Notes: a model not told the origin generated them from the letters alone. 64,000 bases of DNA from Streptomyces luteolus (GCF_029968015.1 NZ_JASCIS010000017.1:105277-169276); one strand, 5' to 3'. Positions 17,435-25,990 are shown, numbered from the stretch's first letter. Made by a program: numbers and translations.

Positions 17435-19237
17435 GTGGCGGAACGGAGCACGGCTGCCGTCGACGTGGCAGCAGGGAGCGACGAGGAGTCGCTGACCGCC
17501 AAGGCGGACCAGGCCACGGCCGACGGGGCGGCCAAGAGCCGAGAGACGATGGCTGCCGAGGGCGCGGAGCAGCCCGCCGGCGACGCGGCGGAGACCGCGG
17601 AACAGCAGCCCACACCGCCGGAGAAACCGCAGCCCACACCGCCGGAGGAACCGCAGGCCGCACCGCCCGCGACGGCGCAGGCCGCGCCACCGGAGCTGCA
17701 CAGTGGCCATAAGCTCGCGCGCCGCTACCGCCTCGAGGAGTGCGTCACCCGTCTGGACGGTTTCAGCAGCTGGCGTGCCGTCGACGAGAAGCTGCGCCGC
17801 GCCGTCGGCGTCCATCTGCTTCCGGCCGATCATCCGCGCGCCCGCACCGTCCTGTCCGCCGCCCGCTCCTCCGCGCTGCTCGGCGACCCGCGCTTCGTGC
17901 AGGTCCTGGACGCGGTCGAGGAGAACGACCTCGTGTACGTCGTGCACGAGTGGCTCCCCGACGCCACCGAGCTGACCACCCTGCTCGCCACCGGCCCGCT
18001 CGAGGCGCACGACGCGTACCAGCTGGTCAGCCAGGTCTCCCAGGCCATGGCCGCCGCGCACCGCGAGGGCCTGTCCCATCTGCGGCTCACGCCCAGCGCG
18101 GTGCTGCGCAGTTCCTCCGGCCAGTACCGCATCCGCGGCCTCGCCGTGAACGCCGCGCTGCGCGGCATCAGCAGCGACACCCCGCAGCGCACCGACACGG
18201 AGGCGATCGGCGCCCTCCTCTACGCCTCGCTGACCCAGCGCTGGCCGTACGAGGAGGATGCGTACGGCCTGTCGGGGCTGCCCAAGGACATCGGACTGAT
18301 CGCACCGGACCAGGTGCGGGCGGGCGTCCACCGGGGCCTGTCCGAGCTGGCGATGCGCGCCCTGGTCAACGACGGGGCGACGGCCTCCCGGGAGGACCAG
18401 CCGTGCACCACCCCGGAGGAGCTGTCCAAGGCCGTCTCGGAGATGCCGCGCATCCGCCCCCCGGAGCCCACGTTCACGGCGCCGCCGGAGTACCAGCGCA
18501 CGACGTACCAGCAGGGCACGTACGGCCGGCCCGCCACGGCGGCGCAGGGCCCGCAGCCCCTGCCGGCCGCACCGCCCGCTCCGCTGCAGAGCCGTACGGG
18601 CAAGGCCCTGAAGTGGGCCGTGTCCGCGCTGCTGATCGCGGCGCTCGGCCTGGGCAGCTGGCAGCTCGCGGACGCCCTGATGGAGCGCGACCAGCCCAGC
18701 GGACCCGGCACCTCGCAGCCGGGCGAGGAAGGGGACGGGCCCAAGACCGCCCCCGGCAAGCCGCTCAAGATCAGCGATGCGTACGAGTTCGCCCCCAGCG
18801 GCAGCGGCATCAAGGAGCAGGACGTGCCGCAGGCCGTGGACGGCGACGCCGGCACCGCCTGGATCACACCGCAGTACAAGGGCTTCGCGAACTTCGGCAA
18901 CCTTCCGAACCGTAAGCAGGGCAGCGGCATAATCGTCGATCTCGGCAGCGTCCAGGACGTTTCCGGGTTCGATATCGCCCTGTATCGCGCGGGGCAGAAG
19001 GCGGAGGTTCTCGCCGCGCCCGAGGACGCCTCGCAGCCCTCTTCGCTCGCGGAGTTCTCCAAGGAGCTCAGCAAGCTCGGCCAGACCGGGAACCGGCTCG
19101 AGAAGACCCTCGACGAACCGGTGCGCACCCGGTACCTGCTGGTGCACATCACCTCCCTGGCGACCGACGGTTCGGCGGAGCTCTTCCGGGGCGGGATTTC
19201 CGAGATCAAGGTCCTGGGAACGGCGCGCGAGGAATAG
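17435..19237 (+). CDS. Membrane pseudokinase with discoidin-like outer domain, MurJ partner
   Basis: 600 residues from the GTG at 17435, which has GGGGAGG upstream; an in-frame upstream GTG at 17375 lacks one. The Ala/Pro/Glu-rich head (1-90) precedes a protein-kinase-like domain (about 90-340). Catalytic residues are missing: the VAIK lysine region reads AVGVHLL, the HRD loop reads LSHLRLTPSAVL, and no DFG is present (RIRGLAVNAAL). One membrane segment (about 390-410) leads to an outer domain resembling the galactose-binding/discoidin fold (DAYEFAPSGSG... VDLGSVQDVSGFDI). This corresponds to the C-terminal half of mycobacterial MviN, whose pseudokinase recruits an FHA protein when phosphorylated. 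A regulatory role in lipid II export is inferred. Confidence 0.82.
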   Translation: MAERSTAAVDVAAGSDEESLTAKADQATADGAAKSRETMAAEGAEQPAGDAAETAEQQPTPPEKPQPTPPEEPQAAPPATAQAAPPELHSGHKLARRYRLEECVTRLDGFSSWRAVDEKLRRAVGVHLLPADHPRARTVLSAARSSALLGDPRFVQVLDAVEENDLVYVVHEWLPDATELTTLLATGPLEAHDAYQLVSQVSQAMAAAHREGLSHLRLTPSAVLRSSSGQYRIRGLAVNAALRGISSDTPQRTDTEAIGALLYASLTQRWPYEEDAYGLSGLPKDIGLIAPDQVRAGVHRGLSELAMRALVNDGATASREDQPCTTPEELSKAVSEMPRIRPPEPTFTAPPEYQRTTYQQGTYGRPATAAQGPQPLPAAPPAPLQSRTGKALKWAVSALLIAALGLGSWQLADALMERDQPSGPGTSQPGEEGDGPKTAPGKPLKISDAYEFAPSGSGIKEQDVPQAVDGDAGTAWITPQYKGFANFGNLPNRKQGSGIIVDLGSVQDVSGFDIALYRAGQKAEVLAAPEDASQPSSLAEFSKELSKLGQTGNRLEKTLDEPVRTRYLLVHITSLATDGSAELFRGGISEIKVLGTAREE

Positions 19238-19265
19238 CGGCATTACGCGATCACCGGTGCAATTC

Positions 19266-19310
19266 GGGGAAGGCCCAAGAGTCGATGTCCTCCTGGGCTT
19301 TCCCCTTTTT
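19266..19310 (+). terminator. Rho-independent terminator after pseudokinase gene
   Basis: GGGGAAGGCCCA (19266-19277) pairs with TGGGCTTTCCCC (19294-19305) and is followed by TTTTT, unusually canonical for this genome. Confidence 0.88.
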
Positions 19311-19311
19311 G

Positions 19312-19375
19312 CTGGGACATTACGGACCTCCTTTCTCCTGGGACATTCCGGACCTCCCCTGGGACATTCCGGACC
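19312..19375. repeat. Three direct repeats upstream of sigM
   Basis: CTGGGACATTACGGACCTCC at 19312 and CTGGGACATTCCGGACCTCC at 19338, then a shorter copy CTGGGACATTCCGGACC at 19359. They lie between the terminator and the sigM promoter region and could be regulator-binding sites. Confidence 0.75.
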
Positions 19376-19434
19376 GTTTACACGCTCTCCGGGACCCCGA
19401 TACGCTGAGCCCTCGACCGAGGTAGGGGGAGCAG

Positions 19435-20184
19435 GTGCAGGCGGAGGACATCTCAGGAGCCCCTGACGCGACGCTCCTGGCCCGCCATGTCGACGGGGAC
19501 CCCGACGCCTTCGGCGAGCTCGTACGACGCCATCGCGACCGGCTGTGGGCGGTGGCGCTGCGCACGCTCGGGGACCGGGAGGAAGCCGCGGACGCGGTGC
19601 AGGACGCCCTGGTCTCCGCCTATCGCGCCGCGCACACCTTCCGTGGGCAGTCGGCGGTCACGACCTGGCTGCACCGGATCACCGTCAACGCCTGTCTCGA
19701 CCGCGCGCGCAAGGCCGCCTCCCGCAAGACCTCACCGGTCGACGACACGGAACGCCTGGAGCAGCTCCTCGAACCCCATGAGTCGGCGTCCGCGCCGGCC
19801 GAGCGGCACGACCTCCACCGCCAGCTCATCGAGGCGCTCGGCACGCTCCCGCCGGACCAGCGGGCCGCCCTCGTCCTCGTCGACATGCAGGGCTACCCCG
19901 TGGCCGAGGCAGCCGCGGTGCTCGGTGTTCCCACCGGCACCGTGAAGAGCCGCTGCGCCCGCGGCAGAGCCCGCCTGCTGCCGCTGCTCAGCCACCTCCG
20001 GGCGGAGGGCTCGGGCCCGCGGCAGAGAGGCCGAGCCGGTTCGGAGGAAAAGAACCGCGGCGCCGGAAGGAACCGGACGCAGGAGACATCCGTCCCACCG
20101 GAAGCACCAGCGAAAGACGCAAGGACACAGGGAACAGACCCAGGCGATTCAGCAGCCGTGAAGGGCGGAGGTGGGCGAGCGTGA
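19435..20184 (+). CDS. sigM: ECF sigma factor SigM
   Basis: 249 residues, GTG start with AGGGGGA just upstream. Region 2 (about 25-90) contains FGELVRRHRDRLW, DREEAADAVQDALVSAYR and the core-binding helix. Region 4 (about 130-185) contains LPPDQRAALVLVDMQGYPVAEAAAVLG followed by TGTVKSRCARGRARL, the -35-recognition helix. A hydrophilic tail of about 60 residues follows, unlike most ECF factors. The stop overlaps the next start by 4 bases (GTGA), so the anti-sigma factor is translationally coupled. The symbol follows the murJ-sigM-anti-sigma-trxB-trx order shared with Mycobacterium tuberculosis (Rv3910-Rv3914). Confidence 0.88.
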   Translation: MQAEDISGAPDATLLARHVDGDPDAFGELVRRHRDRLWAVALRTLGDREEAADAVQDALVSAYRAAHTFRGQSAVTTWLHRITVNACLDRARKAASRKTSPVDDTERLEQLLEPHESASAPAERHDLHRQLIEALGTLPPDQRAALVLVDMQGYPVAEAAAVLGVPTGTVKSRCARGRARLLPLLSHLRAEGSGPRQRGRAGSEEKNRGAGRNRTQETSVPPEAPAKDARTQGTDPGDSAAVKGGGGRA

Positions 20185-21224
20185 CAGCCACGACCGGCGC
20201 GGCCGAGCACCCGGACGTGTCAGAACTCTCCGAACTCACCGAGGGCCTGCTCCCGCCGTCCCGCAAGAGCGAGGTACGCGACCACGTCGACGGCTGCGAG
20301 CTCTGCGCCGACGTACTCGACTCGCTGACGGAGATCCGCGAGCTGCTCGGCACACTGCCCGGACCGCCACAGATGCCCGCCGATGTCGCGGGCCGCATCG
20401 ACGCGGCACTGGCCGCCGAGGCACTCCTCGACGCAACTCGCCCTGCGGAAGGGGCAGTCCACGCTCCGGCACGGCTCTCCGGGCAGCCGTCTGAACCTGA
20501 CGAGCGGGCGGCAGAGCAAGCCTCCGGGCAAGCGGCCGACCAGCCTTCCGAGCGGACGGCCGACCAGCCCGCCGAGCCGCATGTTTCACGTGAAACGGCG
20601 AGCGCTCCCGCGGCCGGTGCTCCGGATCGGCCCGCCGGACATCCGCGTGCCGCGACCGGCCCCGGCCGTCGTGCGGGCGGTCCGCGTCGACGTCGCCGCA
20701 ATATCGCGGGAGCCGTGATCGGTGCCGTGGCCACGGTCGCCGCGATCGGCCTGGGCACGCTGATGCTCCAGCCCGGCAGCAACGGCGCGGACTCCGGCCA
20801 GAACAACGCGTCGGACCTGGCCGGAACGCAGACCTTCTCCGGGAGCGCGCTCGACGACCAGGTCTCCTCGCTGCTCGCCAAGGACAAGAGCCCGGCCCCG
20901 GAGGCGTCGAAGCCTTCGTTCGGTACGGAGTCCAGCACCGAGTCCGCCGAGGAGGACTCCCGGCGCACGCCCAAGACCAACGCCCCCATGCGCGGCGACG
21001 ATCCCGACGTACCGCGGTGCATCGCGCTCGGCATCGACGAGGACGCCCCGCCGCTCGCCGCCAAGCGCGGCACGTATGACGGCAAGGCCGCCTATCTGGT
21101 CGTGCTGCCCGACACCACGGACAGCTCGCGCGTCACCGCGTACGTCGTCGATGCGGCCTGCGTCGACAACTCCTCCGGGGGCAAGGGTGACGTCCTGGTC
21201 TCCCACTCGTACCCGCGCCCCTGA
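20181..21224 (+). CDS. Transmembrane zinc-finger anti-sigma factor for SigM
   Basis: 347 residues, GTG start inside the last codons of sigM. The N-terminal anti-sigma domain has the H-x3-C-x2-C signature (HVDGCELC, about residues 31-38). A Pro/Ala/Glu-rich linker leads to one membrane segment (about 176-198) and an extracytoplasmic domain ending in two cysteines. The expected role is to hold SigM at the membrane until released by an envelope or redox signal. The parS site at 20583-20596 lies within the linker, where it encodes HVSRET; its placement in a low-constraint segment fits a site kept for ParB. Confidence 0.85.
   Translation: MTATTGAAEHPDVSELSELTEGLLPPSRKSEVRDHVDGCELCADVLDSLTEIRELLGTLPGPPQMPADVAGRIDAALAAEALLDATRPAEGAVHAPARLSGQPSEPDERAAEQASGQAADQPSERTADQPAEPHVSRETASAPAAGAPDRPAGHPRAATGPGRRAGGPRRRRRNIAGAVIGAVATVAAIGLGTLMLQPGSNGADSGQNNASDLAGTQTFSGSALDDQVSSLLAKDKSPAPEASKPSFGTESSTESAEEDSRRTPKTNAPMRGDDPDVPRCIALGIDEDAPPLAAKRGTYDGKAAYLVVLPDTTDSSRVTAYVVDAACVDNSSGGKGDVLVSHSYPRP
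20583..20596. other. parS site inside anti-sigma gene
   Basis: Exact GTTTCACGTGAAAC within the coding sequence of the SigM anti-sigma factor linker. Confidence 0.93.
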
Positions 21225-21441
21225 GTCGGCGACGCCCCGCGCTCTCCGTACACCTCTCCGTACACCTCTCCGTATGCCCTCCCCGTACGCCGACCCGTAC
21301 GCCGACCCCGTGCGCACGAACACCATGTGCGCGGACACAGCGGGAATGCTCGCCCCGTAGGATCCGTTGGGTGGGGTGAGAGTCCGGAAGGCGGGCTCCT
21401 CCCGAGGCATTAGGCAGTCCGCAGAGACGAGGAATCAACCC

Positions 21442-22404
21442 GTGAGCGACGTCCGTAACGTGATCATCATCGGCTCCGGGCCCGCCGGCTACACGGCCGC
21501 GCTCTACACCGCGCGCGCCTCGCTGAAGCCGCTGGTCTTCGAGGGTGCCGTCACCGCAGGCGGTGCGTTGATGAACACCACCGAGGTGGAGAACTTCCCC
21601 GGATTCCAGGACGGCGTGATGGGCCCCGAGCTCATGGACAACATGCGCGCCCAGGCCGAGCGCTTCGGCGCTGAGCTGATCCCGGACGACGTGGTCTCCG
21701 TCGACCTCTCCGGTGAGATCAAGACCGTCACCGACACCGCCGGTACGGTCCACCAGGCCAAGACCGTCATCGTCACGACGGGCTCCCAGCACCGCAAGCT
21801 CGGCCTGCCGAACGAGGACGCGCTCTCCGGCCGCGGTGTCTCCTGGTGCGCCACCTGTGACGGGTTCTTCTTCAAGGACCAGGACATCGCCGTCCTCGGT
21901 GGTGGCGACACCGCGATGGAGGAGGCGACCTTCCTGTCCCGCTTCGCCAGGTCCGTGACGGTCGTGCACCGCCGCGACAGCCTGCGCGCCTCGAAGGCCA
22001 TGCAGGACCGCGCCTTCGCCGACCCGAAGATCAAGTTCGCCTGGGACAGCGAGGTCGCCGAGATCCACGGCGACCAGAAGCTCAGCGGCCTCACCCTGCG
22101 CAGCACCAAGACGGGTGAGACCTCCGAGCTGCCGGTCACCGGCCTGTTCATCGCGATCGGCCACGACCCGCGCACCGAGCTCTTCAAGGGCCAGCTGAAC
22201 CTGGACGACGAGGGCTACCTCCAGGTCGAGGCCCCCTCGACGCGCACCAACCTGACGGGTGTCTTCGCGGCGGGCGACGTCGTGGACCACACCTACCGCC
22301 AGGCCATCACGGCCGCCGGTACCGGCTGCTCCGCCGCGCTCGACGCCGAGCGCTACCTGGCCGCCCTCGCCGACAACGAGACCGCGGCCACCGCCGCTGT
22401 CTGA
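21442..22404 (+). CDS. trxB: Thioredoxin reductase
   Basis: 320 residues from the GTG at 21442, preceded by GACGAGGAA. It reduces thioredoxin with NADPH through FAD. The N-terminal FAD motif is IIIGSGPAGYTAALYTAR; the redox-active disulfide WCATC lies at residues 135-139; the NADPH-binding motif is VLGGGDTAMEEA; the C-terminal FAD motif is GVFAAGDVVDHTYRQAITAAGTG. Length and spacing match bacterial low-molecular-weight TrxB. It is followed after 47 bp by the thioredoxin gene. SigM-linked placement suggests a response to thiol stress. Confidence 0.96.
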   Translation: MSDVRNVIIIGSGPAGYTAALYTARASLKPLVFEGAVTAGGALMNTTEVENFPGFQDGVMGPELMDNMRAQAERFGAELIPDDVVSVDLSGEIKTVTDTAGTVHQAKTVIVTTGSQHRKLGLPNEDALSGRGVSWCATCDGFFFKDQDIAVLGGGDTAMEEATFLSRFARSVTVVHRRDSLRASKAMQDRAFADPKIKFAWDSEVAEIHGDQKLSGLTLRSTKTGETSELPVTGLFIAIGHDPRTELFKGQLNLDDEGYLQVEAPSTRTNLTGVFAAGDVVDHTYRQAITAAGTGCSAALDAERYLAALADNETAATAAV

Positions 22405-22451
22405 CCCCACTGCTTCGCCCCACCCTCAGTTCAGTTAAGGAGAACAAAGCC

Positions 22452-22778
22452 ATGGCCGGTGCCACGATCACCGTGACGGACGCAGACTTCGACGAGAAGG
22501 TGCTCAAGAGCGACAAGCCCGTGCTCGTCGACTTCTGGGCCGCCTGGTGCGGCCCGTGCCGCCAGATCGCCCCCTCCCTGGAGGCGATCGCGGCCGAGCA
22601 CGACGAGATCGTCGTAGCCAAGCTCAACATCGACGAGAACCCGGGCACCGCCGCGAAGTACGGCGTCATGTCGATCCCGACCCTCAACGTCTACCACGGC
22701 GGCGATGTCGCCAAGACCATCGTCGGAGCCAAGCCGAAGGCCGCGATCGAGCGCGACCTCGCGGACTTCATCAAGTAG
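22452..22778 (+). CDS. trxA: Thioredoxin
   Basis: 108 residues with the active-site WCGPC at residues 32-36 and the cis-proline region MSIPTLNVY. The ATG is preceded by AAGGAGA with ideal spacing. It accepts electrons from TrxB and reduces protein disulfides in the cytosol. It is the last gene of the rightward run; a parS site and a terminator follow directly. Confidence 0.96.
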   Translation: MAGATITVTDADFDEKVLKSDKPVLVDFWAAWCGPCRQIAPSLEAIAAEHDEIVVAKLNIDENPGTAAKYGVMSIPTLNVYHGGDVAKTIVGAKPKAAIERDLADFIK

Positions 22779-22812
22779 TCCTCCCGCGCGGGCGCACGAT
22801 CAGCGCCTCTCT

Positions 22813-22826
22813 GTTTCACGTGAAAC
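22813..22826. other. parS site after trxA
   Basis: Exact GTTTCACGTGAAAC between the convergent trxA and GNAT genes. Its last two bases overlap the start of the adjoining terminator stem. Confidence 0.93.
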
Positions 22827-22856
22827 GGGCCCAACCCTCCAAGGGGTTGGGCCCGT
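22825..22856. terminator. Bidirectional terminator trxA / GNAT
   Basis: ACGGGCCCAACC pairs with GGTTGGGCCCGT around CTCCAAGG. It sits in the convergent gap directly after parS. Confidence 0.85.
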
Positions 22857-22888
22857 TCGCATCTCCCGGTCATGCGCTCCCCGATGCC

Positions 22889-23506
22889 TCACAGCGGACG
22901 CAGCGCCGGCTCCTTCTGCACCGCTCCCAGCAAGCGGTCGAGGGCCAGCTCGACATCTTCCTTCCAGGAGAGCGTCGTACGCAGCTCAAGCCGCAGCCGT
23001 GGATACGTGGGATGCGGTCGTACGGTCTTGAAGCCCACCGCCAGCAGATGGTCCGCGGGCAGTACACACCCGGGTTCCTTCCACCGCGCATCGCCGAAGG
23101 CCTCGATCGCCTTGAAGCCCCGCCGCAGCAGATCCTTGGCGACGGTCTGCACCATCACGCGGCCCAGCCCCTGGCCCTGATAGCCGGGAATGATGAAGCC
23201 CGTCATCAGCTGCACGGCATCGGGGGACACGGGGCTCGTGGGGAACGCCGTGGAGCGCGGCACATAGGCCGGCGGCGCGTACAGCACAAAGCCCACCGGC
23301 ACGTCGTCCACGTAGACGACACGGCCGCACGAGCCCCACTCCAGGAGCACGGCGGAGATCCAGGCCTCCTTCTCCAGCTCCGGAGTGCCTGCCTTTACCG
23401 CGTCCTGTCCGCTGACCGGATCGAGCTCCCAGAAGACACATGTACGGCACCGCTTCGGGAGATCCGGGAGATTGTCCAGCGTGAGCGGTACGAGCCGACG
23501 CCCCAT
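22889..23506 (-). CDS. GNAT-family N-acetyltransferase, origin-region type
   Basis: 205 residues. The acetyl-CoA-binding loop is GFIIPGYQGQGLGR (about residues 112-125). The N-terminus carries a C-x2-C-x-F-W-E motif (RCRTCVFWE), seen in a Streptomyces group whose gene lies next to parB; the cysteines may bind metal, and a possible structural role is inferred. The ATG at 23506 has GTGAGGA upstream. The acetylated substrate is unknown. The start overlaps a possible small upstream reading frame. The gene reads convergently with trxA. Confidence 0.82.
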   Translation of the reverse strand: MGRRLVPLTLDNLPDLPKRCRTCVFWELDPVSGQDAVKAGTPELEKEAWISAVLLEWGSCGRVVYVDDVPVGFVLYAPPAYVPRSTAFPTSPVSPDAVQLMTGFIIPGYQGQGLGRVMVQTVAKDLLRRGFKAIEAFGDARWKEPGCVLPADHLLAVGFKTVRPHPTYPRLRLELRTTLSWKEDVELALDRLLGAVQKEPALRPL

Positions 23507-23652
23507 GAAGGCGATTCCTCACTTTCTTGACGCGCCGCCGCACGGGCGGCTGTCAGAACGCTCCGTTCCCTGAGCAGACTGCCGACGAAACCGCCGACAG
23601 CTCCCAGCCCAAGCCCTGCGGTCACCAGGCCCGTCCGGCTCACCGATCGCAT
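23395..23652 (-). CDS. Possible small membrane protein overlapping the GNAT start
   Basis: 85 codons from the ATG at 23652, with GGGGCGGGG upstream. The first third contains one hydrophobic segment (TGLVTAGLGLGAVGGFVGSLL), followed by a charged stretch. The last 112 bases overlap the GNAT gene in another frame. The plausible start and membrane segment favour a real gene, the overlap argues against; conservation cannot be tested here. Confidence 0.35.
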   Translation of the reverse strand: MRSVSRTGLVTAGLGLGAVGGFVGSLLRERSVLTAARAAARQESEESPSWGVGSYRSRWTISRISRSGAVHVSSGSSIRSADRTR

Positions 23653-23750
23653 GGCCCCCGCCCCTTCTTCTGAGGTGTTGCCAGGTGGATGCGCCCTACT
23701 CGATCGCATCGTATCCACCCAGCGATTGCACCGATACCGGCGGAAAGCAA

Positions 23751-23793
23751 AGAGCAGGCCGTGTTCCGGTACACACCGGACACGGCCTGCTCT
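23751..23793 (-). terminator. Strong hairpin after parB
   Basis: AGAGCAGGCCGTGT...ACGGCCTGCTCT with inner CCGGT/ACCGG, about 19 bp of stem around ACAC. It marks the end of the rpmH-to-parB leftward gene run. Confidence 0.88.
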
Positions 23794-23816
23794 GCATCGG
23801 CCTCTCAGCTACGCCA

Positions 23817-24917
23817 TTACTCGTCGGCGTCCTGCGCCGGCCCCTTGTCCAGGACCGGCCCCTCGCCCGGAGCGAGCGTGCCGAGAATGCGCTCCAGGTC
23901 GTCCATCGAGGCGAACTCAACGACGATCTTGCCCTTCTTCTGCCCCAGGTCCACCTTCACCCGCGTCTCGAAGCGGTCCGACAGCCGGGAGGCGAGATCG
24001 GTGAGCGAGGGCGAGACACGGCCACCGGCACGCGGACCCTTGCTGCGCGGCGCGCTCTTGGGCCGCGAACCCATCAGCGTGACGATCTCCTCGACCGCTC
24101 GCACCGAAAGCCCCTCGGCGACGATCCGGTGAGCGAGCCGGTCCTGCTCCTCCGAGTCCTCCACCGACAGCAGCGCCCGAGCATGCCCGGCCGACAGCAC
24201 CCCGGCCGCCACCCGACGCTGCACGGCCGGCGAGAGCTTCAGCAGCCGCAGAGTGTTGGAGACCTGCGGACGCGAACGCCCGATCCGGTCGGCCAACTGG
24301 TCATGCGTGCAGTTGAAGTCCTTCAGCAACTGGTCGTACGCCGCGGCCTCTTCGAGCGGGTTCAGCTGGGCGCGATGCAGGTTCTCGAGGAGCGCGTCCA
24401 GGAGCAGCTTCTCGTCATCCGTGGCCCGCACGATCGCGGGAATCCGCTCAAGCCCCGCCTCACGGCACGCCCGCCAGCGCCGCTCACCCATGATGAGCTC
24501 ATAGCGCGCGGGCCCCAACTGCCGTACGACGACGGGCTGGAGGAGACCGACCTCCTTGATGGAGGTGATCAGCTCGGCGAGCGCGTCCTCGTCGAAGACC
24601 TCACGCGGCTGCCTCGGGTTGGGCGTGATGCTGTCGAGCGGAAGCTCGGCGAAGTGCGCACCCGCGGGCGGCTCCGGCGTCGAGACGGTCTCGCTCGGCG
24701 CCGGCTCCGTTTCACGTGAAACATTGCCCTGCGGCATGCTCTGCGGCAGTGACGCCAACTTGGCTGCGGGAACGCCCCGTTCAGCTGTCAGCAGCGGCAC
24801 CGAGCTGGGGGAGTTCGAGCCCTCGCCCTCGGCCGACGCTGCCGGCTTCTCTCCTGTCGGGGCGGCAGGGATCAGTGCGCCCAGTCCCCGGCCCAGCCCC
24901 CTACGTCGATCGCTCAC
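23817..24917 (-). CDS. parB: Chromosome-partitioning protein ParB
   Basis: 366 residues, GTG start with GGAGGGGAT upstream. N-terminal ParA-interacting head RRRGLGRGLGALIP; the CTP-binding ParB/Srx domain includes NPRQPREVFDEDALAELI and the GERRWRAC motif; the helix-turn-helix (DQLADRIGRSRPQVSNTLRLL) binds parS; a C-terminal dimerisation region (ETRVKVDLGQKKGKIVVEF) ends the protein. It binds the eight parS sites in this window and spreads to form the segregation complex needed for sporulation. Its start overlaps the parA stop by 4 bp. One parS copy lies within its own linker (VSRET). Confidence 0.95.
   Translation of the reverse strand: MSDRRRGLGRGLGALIPAAPTGEKPAASAEGEGSNSPSSVPLLTAERGVPAAKLASLPQSMPQGNVSRETEPAPSETVSTPEPPAGAHFAELPLDSITPNPRQPREVFDEDALAELITSIKEVGLLQPVVVRQLGPARYELIMGERRWRACREAGLERIPAIVRATDDEKLLLDALLENLHRAQLNPLEEAAAYDQLLKDFNCTHDQLADRIGRSRPQVSNTLRLLKLSPAVQRRVAAGVLSAGHARALLSVEDSEEQDRLAHRIVAEGLSVRAVEEIVTLMGSRPKSAPRSKGPRAGGRVSPSLTDLASRLSDRFETRVKVDLGQKKGKIVVEFASMDDLERILGTLAPGEGPVLDKGPAQDADE
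24709..24722. other. parS site inside parB
   Basis: Exact GTTTCACGTGAAAC in the parB linker between the ParA-contact head and the CTP-binding domain. Confidence 0.93.
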
Positions 24918-25990
24918 TGGATCCCCTCCGCCATATTCTGCTGCCCGTTCTGCATACGCGAGTGGGCCTGCTGTGCGTCGTACCGTACGCCCACCCCACG
25001 CAGCGCCATCTCGCGGGCTGCTTCGAGGTACGAGAGTGCGCCACTCGACCCCGGATCATAAGTCAGCACGGTCTGCCCATAGCTCGGAGCCTCCGAGATA
25101 CGTACGGAACGCGGGATGCTCGTCCGCAGCACCTCTTCGCCGAAGTGGTTGCGCACCTCGTCCGCCACCTGGGAGGCAAGGCGGGTCCGTCCGTCGTACA
25201 TGGTGAGCAGGATCGTCGACACATGCAGGTCGGGGTTGAGGTGCCCGCGTACGAGATCGACGTTGCGGAGCAGTTGGCCGAGGCCCTCCAGTGCGTAGTA
25301 CTCGCACTGGATCGGGATGAGCACCTCTGCTCCGGCGACCAGGGCGTTGACGGTGAGCAGGCCCAGGGACGGCGGGCAGTCGATCAGGACATAGTCCAGC
25401 GGCTGCTCGTAGGCCTGGATGGCCCGCTGCAGACGGCTCTCGCGCGCGACCAGCGACACCAGTTCGATCTCCGCACCGGCAAGATCGATGGTGGCCGGGG
25501 CGCAGAAGAGACCCTCGACGTCGGGGACGGGCTGGACCACTTCGGAGAGCGGCTTGCTCTCCACCAACACGTCGTAGATGGACGGGACTTCGGCATGATG
25601 GTCGATCCCCAGCGCCGTGGAGGCGTTGCCCTGCGGGTCAAGGTCGATCACCAGAACGCGCGCACCGTGCAGCGCGAGCGAGGCGGCAAGGTTGACCGTC
25701 GTGGTCGTCTTCCCTACCCCGCCCTTCTGGTTGGCGACCACCATGACTCGGGTCTGCTCGGGCCGTGGGAGCCCCTCGCCGGCGCGGCCAAGAGCTTCCA
25801 CCGCCAGTTGGGCAGCACGACCAATGGGGGTGTCGTCCATCGGGGGCGGTGTTTCACGTGAAACATCCTCCCCCGCCGACTCAGTACGGGGACCGGGGAC
25901 CGGATCGGTCATCGGTCCCGCGATGTTGGCGTCGGACCGCAAGGATTCACTCTCCTCGACTTCAGGCTCGCAATGAACAGAGCCTCCCAT
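24914..25990 (-). CDS. parA: Chromosome-partitioning ATPase ParA
   Basis: 358 residues from the ATG at 25990. The deviant Walker A motif NQKGGVGKTTTTVNLA, Walker A' aspartates (VLIDLDPQGN) and Walker B region (DYVLIDCPPSLG) identify the MinD/ParA ATPase that moves ParB-parS complexes. The frame stays open to 26305, but the added sequence has no ribosome-binding site and includes the parS at 26140. The in-frame methionines in the segments MTDPVPGP and MDDTPIG are shorter alternatives, so the true start is uncertain by up to 60 residues. The N-terminal head contains a parS copy (DVSRETP). Cotranscribed with parB. Confidence 0.93.
   Translation of the reverse strand: MGGSVHCEPEVEESESLRSDANIAGPMTDPVPGPRTESAGEDVSRETPPPMDDTPIGRAAQLAVEALGRAGEGLPRPEQTRVMVVANQKGGVGKTTTTVNLAASLALHGARVLVIDLDPQGNASTALGIDHHAEVPSIYDVLVESKPLSEVVQPVPDVEGLFCAPATIDLAGAEIELVSLVARESRLQRAIQAYEQPLDYVLIDCPPSLGLLTVNALVAGAEVLIPIQCEYYALEGLGQLLRNVDLVRGHLNPDLHVSTILLTMYDGRTRLASQVADEVRNHFGEEVLRTSIPRSVRISEAPSYGQTVLTYDPGSSGALSYLEAAREMALRGVGVRYDAQQAHSRMQNGQQNMAEGIQ
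25851..25864. other. parS site inside parA
   Basis: Exact GTTTCACGTGAAAC, encoding VSRET in the N-terminal head of ParA ahead of the ATPase domain. Confidence 0.93.

Noticed and set aside
12642..17690. 1682-codon open frame on the minus strand
   Set aside because: It lies opposite DUF6049, murJ and the start of the pseudokinase gene. Its Arg/Gly/Asp/Val-biased sequence has no domain; long antisense frames are normal at this GC content.
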